This document shows, one piece after another, positions 1-7,420 of a stretch of DNA of 10,595 nt. The DNA comes from Phycisphaerae bacterium (GTDB taxonomy: Bacteria; Planctomycetota; Phycisphaerae; Phycisphaerales; UBA1924): positions 1 through 10,595 of the forward strand of contig JAEUIX010000175.1 in NCBI GenBank assembly GCA_016794945.1, in the 5' to 3' direction. Positions within the stretch are counted from its first letter, which is position 1; each line of letters starts with the position of its first letter. A program made the translations under genes and the position numbers. The notes under the pieces are model-generated. The model did no database searches and was not told where the DNA came from. It saw only the letters and a program-made list of their open reading frames with translations.

Positions 1-4
1 CGAT

Positions 5-10
5 TCCTCT
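5..10 (-). promoter_or_regulatory. Possible Shine-Dalgarno of a gene beyond the window edge
   Basis: The minus strand ends in AGAGAGGAATCG, so an AGAGGA ribosome-binding core lies a few bases before base 1. A start codon at the usual distance would fall just outside the window. In many bacteria the gene after glmU-prs is rplY/ctc (ribosomal protein L25 family), so that is the expected neighbour. The motif is seen; the identity of the next gene is inference. Confidence 0.35.
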
Positions 11-13
11 CTG

Positions 14-37
14 GTGCGTGTGCGTGTGCGTGTGTGT
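14..37. repeat. Short tandem repeat (GTGCGT)3-GTGTGT
   Basis: Three perfect GTGCGT hexamers (14-31) are followed by a degenerate GTGTGT unit (32-37). The tract is strictly alternating purine-pyrimidine. It lies downstream of the prs stop codon and just upstream of the putative ribosome-binding site at the window edge, so on the minus strand it is an ACGCAC-rich leader element. Confidence 0.8.
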
Positions 38-73
38 TTCTGGTTCGTTCCGGGCTCGGTTCGATCTCGGCGC

Positions 74-1053
<980 letters not shown>

Positions 1054-1057
<4 letters not shown>

Positions 1058-1842
1058 GGCAGGGCCTCCTCGACCGGTTCGGCTCCCCCGCGGGCGCGGT
1101 AGATCGCGTCGACCTCGGCGAGCTGCTCGGGCGTGTTGATCGACAGCACGTCCTCCGGCGGCACCGCGTCGATCACCTCCACCAGCTCGCTCTGGCGCAT
1201 CATGATCGACGGCACGTCGGTGATGTAGTACTCGCCGCTGGCCGGGTTCCGCTCGACGCGCTTCAGCGCGTCGAACAGCTCGTGGCAGTCGAAGCAGTAG
1301 TACGACGGGTTCACCTCGCGGATCGCCAGCTGCTCCGGCGTGCACTGCTTGTGCTCCACGATCCCCTCGAACCGCCCGCGCCGGTCGCGCACGATCCGCC
1401 CGTACCCCGTCGGGTCCTCGATCACGCTCGTCGCCAGCGTCGCCGCCGCGTCGGCCATCCGGTGCTTGGCCAGCAGCGTCTTGAGCGTCCGCGCCCGGAT
1501 CAGGGGCCCGTCGCCCGCCAGCACGAACACGTCGCGCCCCGGCGCCGCCGACTCGTCCTTCAGCAGGTGCGCTGCGCACTGCACCGCGTGCCCCGTGCCC
1601 ATCTGCTCGGCCTGCACCGCGAACTCCACCCCGCCGTCGCCCGCGAACGCCTCGCGCACCAACTCCTGCTTGTACCCCACCACCAGGATCACCCGCCGGC
1701 ACCCCGCCGCCCGGCACGCGTCCACCACCGCCGCCACCATCGGCCGACCACCCACCGGGTGCAGCACCTTCGGCAGGTCGCTGCGCATGCGCGTGCCCTT
1801 GCCCGCGGCCAGGATGATCGCGATCGGCGGTTCGTGCTTCAT
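1054..1842 (-). CDS. GlmU-type UDP-GlcNAc pyrophosphorylase domain protein, no acetyltransferase half
   Basis: Predicted cytosolic nucleotidyltransferase that joins UTP and GlcNAc-1-phosphate (or a related sugar-1-phosphate) to give the UDP-sugar used for peptidoglycan and LPS. The 262 residues match the N-terminal Rossmann-like half of GlmU: LAAGKGTRMRSDLPKVLHP at 11-29 (lysine K25), the uridine-binding EQMGTGHAV segment near 80, metal-binding D111 in AGDGPLI, GYGRIVRD, GEYYITDV, and a conserved asparagine N236 in SINTPEQL. Bifunctional GlmU is about 450 residues, with a left-handed beta-helix acetyltransferase domain after residue ~250; here the protein stops and runs straight into prs with a 4-base ATGA overlap. 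The order matches the conserved glmU-prs pair. The GlcN-1-P acetyltransferase must be encoded elsewhere, or substrate preference differs. No clear Shine-Dalgarno precedes the ATG at 1842, but the methionine is at the expected distance from the first motif. Confidence 0.9.
1065..1071 (-). promoter_or_regulatory. Strong Shine-Dalgarno for prs
   Basis: GAGGAGG on the minus strand, 7 bases before the prs ATG at 1057 and inside the 3' end of the GlmU-like gene. It fixes the prs start and indicates strong translation of prs alongside coupling through the ATGA overlap. Confidence 0.8.
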
Positions 1843-1910
1843 GCCCGGGGCGGGCGCTGCTGATGCGTGCTCACGCGGTGGCGCTGGCGCTGACCAGCCG
1901 TCAAGGGAAG

Positions 1911-1981
1911 CTGGCCGACTTGGATTCGAACCAAGACAAGCAGAACCAAAATCTGCTGTGCTACCGTTACACCATCGGCCA
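1911..1981 (-). tRNA. tRNA-Gln (anticodon TTG)
   Basis: The minus strand folds as a full cloverleaf. The acceptor stem is TGGCCGA/TCGGCCA with discriminator G. It has a short D-stem GTG/CAC, an anticodon stem GCAGA/TCTGC with loop TTTTGGT (anticodon TTG, reads CAA), variable loop TTGT, and T-arm CTTGG-TTCGAAT-CCAAG. The weak U1-A72 first pair and G73 are typical glutamine identity elements. CCA is not encoded. It lies 68 bases upstream of the GlmU-like gene on the same strand. Confidence 0.95.
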
Positions 1982-2340
1982 GTGAGCGTGTCTCAGGGCG
2001 CGACGCTGACTCCATGCTGCTGCGGCGGGCACGCCCCTCGGGACGCGCCGGCCTGGACTGCGGACCACCGGCGGCGGTCCGGCTCGCCCAGGGGCAGGCA
2101 CGGAAGCCGCGGCTTGGCCCCGTCGGCACGCGCCGGCGGAGCAGGAGCGGAACCCTGAAAAAGCCGCGAAACGGCAGGGCCCCTGGCGACGCCTCGGCCC
2201 GATCCCTCGGGCGTCCGTCGTCGCCGGCTCCAACGCGTCAACGATAGGTCCACCGCCCCCGCGGGGCCAGCGCCGGCCCGTCGCGCCACGCTGTTTGGTT
2301 CATGATCGGACGGGGGGCAGAACCCGCCCGCGCGGCCGCA
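1982..2340. other. Gene-free stretch between the PEP-CTERM gene and tRNA-Gln
   Basis: About 360 bases with several short open frames on both strands, all arginine/proline/glycine-rich and without recognisable protein features; I do not call them. It should carry the end of the upstream transcript and any promoter for tRNA-Gln. A small GC hairpin with a T5 tail lies at 2158-2175 and an imperfect GC inverted repeat at 2311-2330, without a T run. I see no convincing -35/-10 pair in front of the tRNA. Confidence 0.6.
2158..2175 (-). terminator. Possible weak intrinsic terminator
   Basis: On the minus strand a 4-bp GCCG/CGGC stem with a TTTCG loop is followed directly by TTTTT, about 165 bases after the PEP-CTERM stop codon. 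The stem is short for a terminator, but T runs are rare in this DNA and the orientation is right for ending the SNF2-to-PEP-CTERM transcript before tRNA-Gln. Confidence 0.3.
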
Positions 2341-2592
2341 TCAATCCCGCCGCTTGCGCCCGTAGAGCAGGCACCCTCCGGCCAGCACCACCAGCCCGAT
2401 CGACCCCGGGCCGGGCACCACCGTGCCGCGGGCCGGCTGCCGGTCCTGATGCTCGGCGGAATCCGCCGTCGCTTCGCCGGTCGACCGATGGGCCGGCTCG
2501 GCGAAACCGATCGCCGCGCCAGCGAACGTCGTCGCCGTCGCCAGCAGCATCAGGCGGAACAGTCGTCCTCGGGAAACAGCTCGAATCGACAC
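2341..2592 (-). CDS. Tiny PEP-CTERM-type secreted/sorted protein
   Basis: Encodes 83 residues with two export signals and little between them. Residues 8-31 form a signal peptide: basic start, hydrophobic core LFRLMLLATATTFAGAAIGF, and a likely cut after A31. Residues 32-57 are polar, with no cysteine and no recognised domain. Residues 59-82 resemble a PEP-CTERM sorting signal: VPGPG, a hydrophobic segment SIGLVVLAGGCLLYG, then RKRR. By analogy with that family, an exosortase would process the tail at the cell envelope; none is encoded in the window. The GTG at 2592 is preferred over the GTG at 2601 because an AGAGGTG Shine-Dalgarno sits 6 bases before it, whereas it overlaps the other start. 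The gene follows the 61-codon ORF by 12 bases and is probably coupled to it. Third codon positions are strongly G/C, as in real genes here. Function unknown; it could be a processed peptide or a remnant of a larger surface protein. Confidence 0.8.
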   Translation of the reverse strand: MSIRAVSRGRLFRLMLLATATTFAGAAIGFAEPAHRSTGEATADSAEHQDRQPARGTVVPGPGSIGLVVLAGGCLLYGRKRRD

Positions 2593-2598
2593 GACCGG

Positions 2599-2605
2599 CA
2601 CCTCT
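2599..2605 (-). promoter_or_regulatory. Shine-Dalgarno deciding the PEP-CTERM gene start
   Basis: AGAGGTG on the minus strand, 6 bases before GTG 2592. Its first base is the last base of the TGA stop of the upstream 61-codon ORF, so ribosomes ending there would be placed on this site. The more distal GTG at 2601 lies inside the motif and is therefore unlikely to be the start. Confidence 0.65.
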
Positions 2606-2790
2606 CACTCGTCCGTGATCTCTGTCTCGACCAGCGGGGCCACGACCGACCGACGATCGTCCCGTCCCCCCTCGTCCAAGAGTGTGGCATCCAACAGGCG
2701 GATGGCAAGCCCCGGCGGATCAAGGTTGATCAAAAACCGCACCGGCTGAACTGCCTGTTCCGGGGATGGCGCCGCCAAAGGTCCGATCAC
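2605..2790 (-). CDS. Unknown 61-residue protein coupled to the SWIM gene
   Basis: A short open frame filling the gap between the SWIM gene and the PEP-CTERM gene. Its GTG at 2790 overlaps the SWIM stop as GTGA, the same arrangement as the SNF2/SWIM junction, and its TGA abuts the next Shine-Dalgarno. By hand count, G+C at codon positions 1, 2 and 3 is about 75%, 44% and 74%, a periodic pattern expected of coding DNA in a GC-rich genome; third-position G+C is lower than in neighbours. The product starts with a proline-rich stretch, then VRFLINLDPPGLAIRLLDA (alternating hydrophobic, strand-like) and an acidic tail ending ETEITDE. No signal peptide, membrane segment or cysteine is seen. I do not recognise the family. 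It has no Shine-Dalgarno of its own, so it would depend on coupling. The alternative is non-coding DNA holding a terminator (2732-2763). Confidence 0.5.
   Translation of the reverse strand: MIGPLAAPSPEQAVQPVRFLINLDPPGLAIRLLDATLLDEGGRDDRRSVVAPLVETEITDE
2718..2731. repeat. Perfect inverted repeat GATCAA-GG-TTGATC
   Basis: Six-base arms around a GG centre. Counting the flanking AA on the plus strand, GATCAA also recurs as a direct repeat 10 bases apart, one helical turn. It is AT-rich relative to its surroundings and could be a protein-binding site ahead of the PEP-CTERM gene, but it lies inside the 61-codon ORF, where it encodes part of LINLD, so it may be coincidental. Confidence 0.4.
2732..2763 (-). 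terminator. Hairpin with T5 tail just after the SWIM gene
   Basis: On the minus strand, CCGG-AAC, a 5-base loop, GTT, a CTG-side bulge of 3 bases and CCGG form an imperfect stem (4 + 3 bp), followed after TGCGG by TTTTT. It begins 24 bases past the SWIM stop codon, as an intrinsic terminator or attenuator would. The bulge and the 5-base gap to the T run weaken it, and it lies within the predicted 61-codon ORF. Confidence 0.3.
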
Positions 2791-3860
2791 GCCTGCGTTT
2801 TCGGAACCTCCGGCGCATCGCGGTCCGACCCCGGTTCCGACGTGGGCGGCTCCGGCGGGGCGGCGTCGCGGAGGGCCGCAGCGCTGATGACGTCGTAGCA
2901 GGTGGCCAGCAGCCCCACGAGCGGGAACTTGGCTCCGGCGAAGGGGCTGGGCCCGAGCCGGCGCAGCAGCGGGTGGCTGACTTCCGGCGGGGCCAACGCC
3001 AGGTCCGGCGGGGCGGCGCCGGCGGGCGCGCTCCAGAAGTCGGCCAGCGACTGGTCGAGCTGCGGGAAGCACTCGGGCGTGAGCCCCGGCAGGCGTGGGC
3101 TGTACGCCGGCACGAGGCGCTCGCCGGCGACGCCGGCGCGGGCGCTGGTGGCCAGGGCGCGCTTCTGACGGAGCCGTTCGAGAAGGTCCTCGCGCCCCAG
3201 GCCGCGCAGCTGGAAGATCAGAAACGTGTCGCCCGCGAGGCGCTCGGCGACCAGGGCCATGGCGCAGCAGACGTGCTTGCACCAGCCGCTTCCGGACTGT
3301 TCGCGGTGGCCGCAGGTGCAGCGGACGGCCAGATCCTGCTCCTCCTGCGGGAAGAGCCGGAGCCGCAGCGGGGCAAAGACGTCCTCGATGTTGGCGGGCA
3401 CCTCGCCCGCCAGGAGCCCGGCCATGAAGCGGGCGTCGTGGGTGAGCGCCTCGACGATGCGGTCCCACTGCTCGTGGGTGAAGACCGGCAGTCGGATGTC
3501 GACGCTCCAGGGCTGGGGCATTCGGCCCTGGACCTTGGCCGCGACGTGGCCGGCGCGGACCTCCAGCGCCCGGGTCTGTCCCAGGCGCGCGTAGACCAGC
3601 CCCTCGGCCAGGTTGTCGCCGGGCGCCAGGTCCTCGACCAGGCGCATCCAGCGCTGGGCCGACCAGGCCGCGGACACCGGCCCCTCGCGCGACGTGAGCT
3701 TCACGCCGAAGCGCACCTTGCGCGGGTGCATGGTCGGCTGGGGGCGGGGCGGCAGCGAGCGGTGCGGCGCGGGCGGCGGCGGCTGGTCAGGGCGCGGCGC
3801 GGGCCGCAGGTGCTCGGGCACCGAGTCGTACGAGCGGCGGTCGGGGCGGTGGCGGCTCAC
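2787..3860 (-). CDS. SWIM zinc-finger protein, partner of the SNF2 helicase
   Basis: A 357-residue cytosolic protein with a SWIM-type zinc finger: C181-x-C183-x10-C194-x-H196 (the segments CTCG and WCKH), the CxCxnCxH pattern of this family, thought to bind DNA or mediate protein contacts. Residues about 12-43 are proline/arginine-rich and probably disordered; the folded part starts near MHPRKVRFG (residue 44). The last 25 residues are again low-complexity. The GTG at 3860 is chosen because it overlaps the SNF2 stop as GTGA and the early SYDSVPEHL segment resembles the start of related proteins; the internal ATG at residue 44 is the alternative. The same frame is open upstream to 5885, but that is antiparallel noise inside the SNF2 gene. 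SWIM proteins encoded next to SNF2 ATPases are a recurrent bacterial arrangement; the precise role (DNA repair, chromosome upkeep or defence) is not settled. Confidence 0.88.
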   Translation of the reverse strand: MSRHRPDRRSYDSVPEHLRPAPRPDQPPPPAPHRSLPPRPQPTMHPRKVRFGVKLTSREGPVSAAWSAQRWMRLVEDLAPGDNLAEGLVYARLGQTRALEVRAGHVAAKVQGRMPQPWSVDIRLPVFTHEQWDRIVEALTHDARFMAGLLAGEVPANIEDVFAPLRLRLFPQEEQDLAVRCTCGHREQSGSGWCKHVCCAMALVAERLAGDTFLIFQLRGLGREDLLERLRQKRALATSARAGVAGERLVPAYSPRLPGLTPECFPQLDQSLADFWSAPAGAAPPDLALAPPEVSHPLLRRLGPSPFAGAKFPLVGLLATCYDVISAAALRDAAPPEPPTSEPGSDRDAPEVPKTQA

Positions 3861-6800
3861 GGGACGCCCCCCGCCGCGGGCGCGGCTCCCGTCGGCTCGG
3901 GGGCATCGGCCGGCTCGGTCTCCACGGAGCCCGGCCGCAGCGTGAGCACGTCGCGAAGCTGGGCCAGGCTCATCTCGGTCAGCCAGCTCTCGCCGGAGCC
4001 GATGACGTGCTCCAGCAGCGCGGTCTTCTGCTCGATCATCTGGTCGATGCGCTCCTCCAGCGTGCCGGAGACGATGAACTTGTGCACCTGCACGGTGCGC
4101 GTCTGGCCGATGCGGTAGGCCCGGTCGGTGGCCTGGCTTTCGACGGCGGGGTTCCACCAGCGGTCGAAGTGGAAGACGTGGTTGGCCCCGGTGAGGTTGA
4201 GACCCACGCCGCCGGCCTTCAGCGACAACAGGAAGATGGGGCGCGAGCCGTCGCCCTTCTGGAACGCCTGCACCATCGCGTCGCGCTCCTTGGCCGTGGT
4301 GCCGCCGTGCAGGAACAGCACTTCGCGGTCCAGCGCGTGGCGGAGCATCGGCGCCAGGATCGCGCCCATCGAGCGGAACTGCGTGAACACCAGCGCCTGG
4401 CCCCCGGCCGCCAGCACCTCCTCGAGCATCTCGATCAGGCGCACGCACTTGCCCGAGCGGTTGGCCGGCTGCACGCCCGCTTCGATCGCAGGATCGTGCT
4501 CGCCGCCGGCGTCGGGGTCGATCGGCGTGTCGCGGTCCTTCAGGAACAGATGCGGGTGGTTGCAGATCTGCTTGAGCCGCACCAGCCCGGCCAGGATCAC
4601 GCCGCGGCGCTGGATGCCCTCGCTGTGCTCGGCGTGGCTGAGCATCTGCTTGACCGTCGCCTCGTACAGGCTCGCCTGTTCCGGCGTGAGATAGCAGTAC
4701 TCGCGGGTCTCGACCTTCTCGGGCAGGTCGGTGATGACGCCCGGGTCGGTCTTGAGCCGGCGGAGCACGAACGGCTGCACCAGGCTGCGCAGGGCCTTGG
4801 CCCGCGGCTGGTCGCGGTACCGCTCGATCGGCAGGGCGAACCTCGTGCGGAACTCGTGCGCCGAGCCCAGCAGCCCTGGGTTCAGGAAGTCCAGGATCGA
4901 CCACAGTTCGCCCAGGCGGTTCTCCACCGGCGTGCCCGTCAGCGTCACCCGCCGCGGCGCGTCCAGCGACCGGATCGCCAGCGCCTGCTTCGTGCCGGCG
5001 TTCTTGATGTTCTGCGCCTCGTCCAGCGCGATCCGCGCCCACGGCACCGGCGCCAGGTGCTCGCGGTCCCGGTGCGCCAGCGCGTACGTCGTCACCACCA
5101 GGTCGCTGCCCATCGCCGCGTCGAACAGCGCCCGGCCGACGCGCCGCTCCGATCCGTGGTGCACCAGCACCCGCAGCGACGGGGCGAACCGCGCCGCCTC
5201 GCGCACCCAGTTGCCCACCACCGACATCGGCACCACCAGCAGCGTCGGGCACGGCCGGCCGCCGCCCGCCTGCGCCGCGCGCTCCCGCTCGTGCAGCAGG
5301 AGCGCCAGGAACTGCACCGTCTTGCCCAGGCCCATGTCGTCGGCCAGGCACGCCCCCAGCCCGATCCGGTCCAGGAACGCCAGCCAGCTCAGCCCGCGCA
5401 CCTGGTACGGCCGCAGCGAACCCACGAACTCCGCCGGCGGCTCGATCATCGGCATCTTCATCGCCGCGTCCGCGCCCGCCCCGCCCAGCACGCTCCGCAG
5501 CCACCCCGTCACCTCGAAGCCCACCACCGGCAGGCCGGTCTCCCGCAGATCCGCGGCGTAGGCCATCCGCATCGCCCGACCGACCTCGATCTCGCCGCCG
5601 GGGTTCTCTGCCAGGAACCGCGCCGCCGCCTGCACGTCCTCCGGCCGTACCTCCACCCACCGCCCGCCCACCAGCACCAGCGGCGAGCGGCTCTGCGCCA
5701 GCTTCTGGAACTCGGCCAGGCTCAGCACCGTGTCCCCCAGCGAGATCTGCCAGCGGTACTTCACCAGCGTCCCCAGGCCGATCCGCGCGCCCGCCGCGCC
5801 GCCGACGGCCGGCGCCGCTCCGGGCAGCTCCCCAGAGTCGATCTGCAGCCGCACGCCCAGGCGCGACTGCGGCGAATCCCACCACGCCGGGGCCGCGGCG
5901 GCGAAACCGGCCTCCATGAGCACCGGGCGGTGCTCGCGCAGGAACTCGTAGGCCTTGATCGTGTTCAGGCGGATCTCGCTGGGCGACGCGCCGCGGAGCG
6001 CTTCCTCCAGCGGCCTGTAGATGCGCGCGGCTCGCCCCAGTTCGCCCAGCAGCAGCTCCTGCGGCTTGTCGACGCGCCTGCCGCCGGCGTTGGCCGAGTC
6101 GGTCGGCAGCAGCCAGATGTCAGAGGCGTCGATCACGACGTCGGGCGCTTCGACCGACTGCAGGTGGAAGGTCAGCGACCACGCCAGGTCGGCCCCCGGC
6201 ACTCCAAGGGGCCCCAGGTCCGAAAGATCCACCGGCTCGTGCAGGCGCAGCAGCAGCCGCCAGTCGCTGTCGGCGGCACGCGTGTCCAGCGCGCCGATCC
6301 AGAAACGCACGCGCTTGATCAGCTCGCTGCGCTGGTCGCCCGCGGCGGGCAGCGCCGCGCGCTCGCCCAGCAGGCCGCTGAGCCAGGCGACGTGCGCATC
6401 CTCGGCGGGGGACCGCCCCTCGATGGTGTCGAGCATGGTCTCGGCCGCGAGCGTGCGCCTGCAGAAGGCGTCGGCCGTCCTGGCGACGAAATCCTCGAGC
6501 ACGGCGCCCGGCTCGTGCTCCAGCGCGTCGACGGCCGCCCGGGCCGAGCCGGGCATGAGCGCCGCGACGGCGCGCACGCGCTCGACGGTCGCCTCGTCGG
6601 CGAACCAGGGCTGCCACAGCCCGCCGACCGACCCGTCGGGCTCCTGCACCACGGTGGGCACGAAGCGCTGCTGCGCCAGCAGCCAGCGCATCAGGCGCGC
6701 CGCTTCGGCGTAGAACCGCACCGACGCGCCCGGCGCCCAGTGGCCCGACCATTCGCCGGCCGGCGCGTCGAGCGCCTCCAGGAGCGCCGGCGCCTCGGCC

Positions 6801-7165
6801 GGGCCGACCTGCACCCCCGGCACGTCGAACTCGGCCAGGATCGGCGGCCGGCCCGAATCGTCGAGCGTCGTGTGCCCCAGCGCGTGCGCCAGCGTCGGGC
6901 TGGGCGCGGGCACGTCGCCGTTCACCGGCAGCCGCAGGCGGGCCGTGCCCTCCCCCGTCGTCGCACCGGGCGGCAGCACGGGGCCGATCAGCGCCAAGAC
7001 CTGCGCCGCCGGCGCGGCCAGCGGCCACACGCCCCCCGCCTGCGCCCGCGCCGCGCCGTGCGTCAGCGCCTCGGCCGATTCGGCCCACACGTGCAGCCGC
7101 CCGCGCGTCCACGCCGCGTGCAGCACGTGCGTCAGCACCGGGTGCTCGGCCAGCGCCCCGCTCAC
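3857..7165 (-). CDS. SNF2-family DNA-dependent ATPase/helicase (HelZ-like)
   Basis: A 1102-residue ATP-driven DNA translocase of the bacterial SNF2 group usually paired with SWIM proteins. The N-terminal ~430 residues are the variable family region: a WRLLLRLHEP strand, a FHLQSVEAPDVV segment, then EIRLNTIKAYEFL and PAWW (W428-W429). A DUF3670-like segment (about 440-560) carries LVKYRWQISLGD and SRSPLVLVGGRWVEV. The motor follows: YQVRGLSWL, Walker A DMGLGKT with K615, Walker B D715-E-A-Q718, TGTPVENRLGELWSI, and in the second RecA lobe GGVGLNLTGA and motif VI QATDRAYRIGQ (D1014, R1015, R1018). All catalytic motifs look intact. The start is GTG 7165, with GGGGGTGG a few bases upstream. It begins 37 bases after the end of tRNA-Lys and overlaps the SWIM gene by 4 bases. 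Substrate and physiological role are unknown. Confidence 0.95.
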   Translation of the reverse strand: MSGALAEHPVLTHVLHAAWTRGRLHVWAESAEALTHGAARAQAGGVWPLAAPAAQVLALIGPVLPPGATTGEGTARLRLPVNGDVPAPSPTLAHALGHTTLDDSGRPPILAEFDVPGVQVGPAEAPALLEALDAPAGEWSGHWAPGASVRFYAEAARLMRWLLAQQRFVPTVVQEPDGSVGGLWQPWFADEATVERVRAVAALMPGSARAAVDALEHEPGAVLEDFVARTADAFCRRTLAAETMLDTIEGRSPAEDAHVAWLSGLLGERAALPAAGDQRSELIKRVRFWIGALDTRAADSDWRLLLRLHEPVDLSDLGPLGVPGADLAWSLTFHLQSVEAPDVVIDASDIWLLPTDSANAGGRRVDKPQELLLGELGRAARIYRPLEEALRGASPSEIRLNTIKAYEFLREHRPVLMEAGFAAAAPAWWDSPQSRLGVRLQIDSGELPGAAPAVGGAAGARIGLGTLVKYRWQISLGDTVLSLAEFQKLAQSRSPLVLVGGRWVEVRPEDVQAAARFLAENPGGEIEVGRAMRMAYAADLRETGLPVVGFEVTGWLRSVLGGAGADAAMKMPMIEPPAEFVGSLRPYQVRGLSWLAFLDRIGLGACLADDMGLGKTVQFLALLLHERERAAQAGGGRPCPTLLVVPMSVVGNWVREAARFAPSLRVLVHHGSERRVGRALFDAAMGSDLVVTTYALAHRDREHLAPVPWARIALDEAQNIKNAGTKQALAIRSLDAPRRVTLTGTPVENRLGELWSILDFLNPGLLGSAHEFRTRFALPIERYRDQPRAKALRSLVQPFVLRRLKTDPGVITDLPEKVETREYCYLTPEQASLYEATVKQMLSHAEHSEGIQRRGVILAGLVRLKQICNHPHLFLKDRDTPIDPDAGGEHDPAIEAGVQPANRSGKCVRLIEMLEEVLAAGGQALVFTQFRSMGAILAPMLRHALDREVLFLHGGTTAKERDAMVQAFQKGDGSRPIFLLSLKAGGVGLNLTGANHVFHFDRWWNPAVESQATDRAYRIGQTRTVQVHKFIVSGTLEERIDQMIEQKTALLEHVIGSGESWLTEMSLAQLRDVLTLRPGSVETEPADAPEPTGAAPAAGGVP

Positions 7166-7202
7166 GCGCCACCCCCGGCACGCACGCCCGCGCGCCGCCC
7201 AA

Positions 7203-7275
7203 TGAGGACGCTGGGACTCGAACCCAGGACCCGCGGATTAAAAGTCCGCTGCTCTACCAACTGAGCTACGTCCTC
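7203..7275 (-). tRNA. tRNA-Lys (anticodon TTT)
   Basis: Minus-strand cloverleaf: acceptor GAGGACG/CGTCCTC with discriminator A, D-stem GCTC/GAGC, anticodon stem GCGGA/TCCGC with loop CTTTTAA (anticodon TTT), variable loop GGGTC, T-arm CTGGG-TTCGAGT-CCCAG. CCA is not encoded. The SNF2 gene starts 37 bases after its 3' end on the same strand. I found no second copy of its 3' end nearby that would mark an integrated element. Confidence 0.97.
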
Positions 7276-7300
7276 GATCACGGTCAATCGATCCCCTCTG

Positions 7301-7323
7301 CCGGGCGCGCCGGCAACGCCCGG
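7301..7323 (-). terminator. Perfect 7-bp GC hairpin between waaA and tRNA-Lys
   Basis: CCGGGCG and CGCCCGG flank a 9-base loop. On the minus strand it lies about 100 bases past the waaA stop and 25 bases before tRNA-Lys. No T run follows, so it could be a U-less terminator, a processing stem ahead of the tRNA, or chance pairing in GC-rich DNA. Confidence 0.3.
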
Positions 7324-7420
7324 TGCGCCGAACCAAACACCACGAACCCCGACGCGGCCTCCGCCGGCGCGCCGAGGTTCCTGGGAACATCCCGCCGAAC
7401 CGGCCGATCGTAGCCGCCGA

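Noticed and set aside
1058..1717. Upstream extension of the prs frame
   Set aside because: It lies out of frame inside the GlmU-like gene and has no similarity to Prs; the ATG at 1057 has an ideal ribosome-binding site.
1865..1876. Inverted repeat GCGTG-CT-CACGC between tRNA-Gln and the GlmU-like gene
   Set aside because: The loop is too small for a stable hairpin and no T run follows; likely chance in GC-rich DNA.
3861..5885. Upstream extension of the SWIM frame into the SNF2 gene
   Set aside because: The extension is low-complexity Gly/Ala/Arg sequence from an alternate frame of the intact SNF2 gene; the GTGA overlap gives a natural start at 3860.
4007..7264. 1085-codon open frame on the plus strand opposite the SNF2 gene
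   Set aside because: Its translation is arginine/histidine/glutamine/proline-rich, has no family features, and reads through tRNA-Lys at its end; it is the mirror of GC-biased codons in the SNF2 gene.
2341..7275. Mobile or defence island inserted at tRNA-Lys
   Set aside because: The SNF2 set starts next to tRNA-Lys, but there is no integrase, no repeated tRNA 3' end that could be an attachment site, and base composition matches the neighbours.
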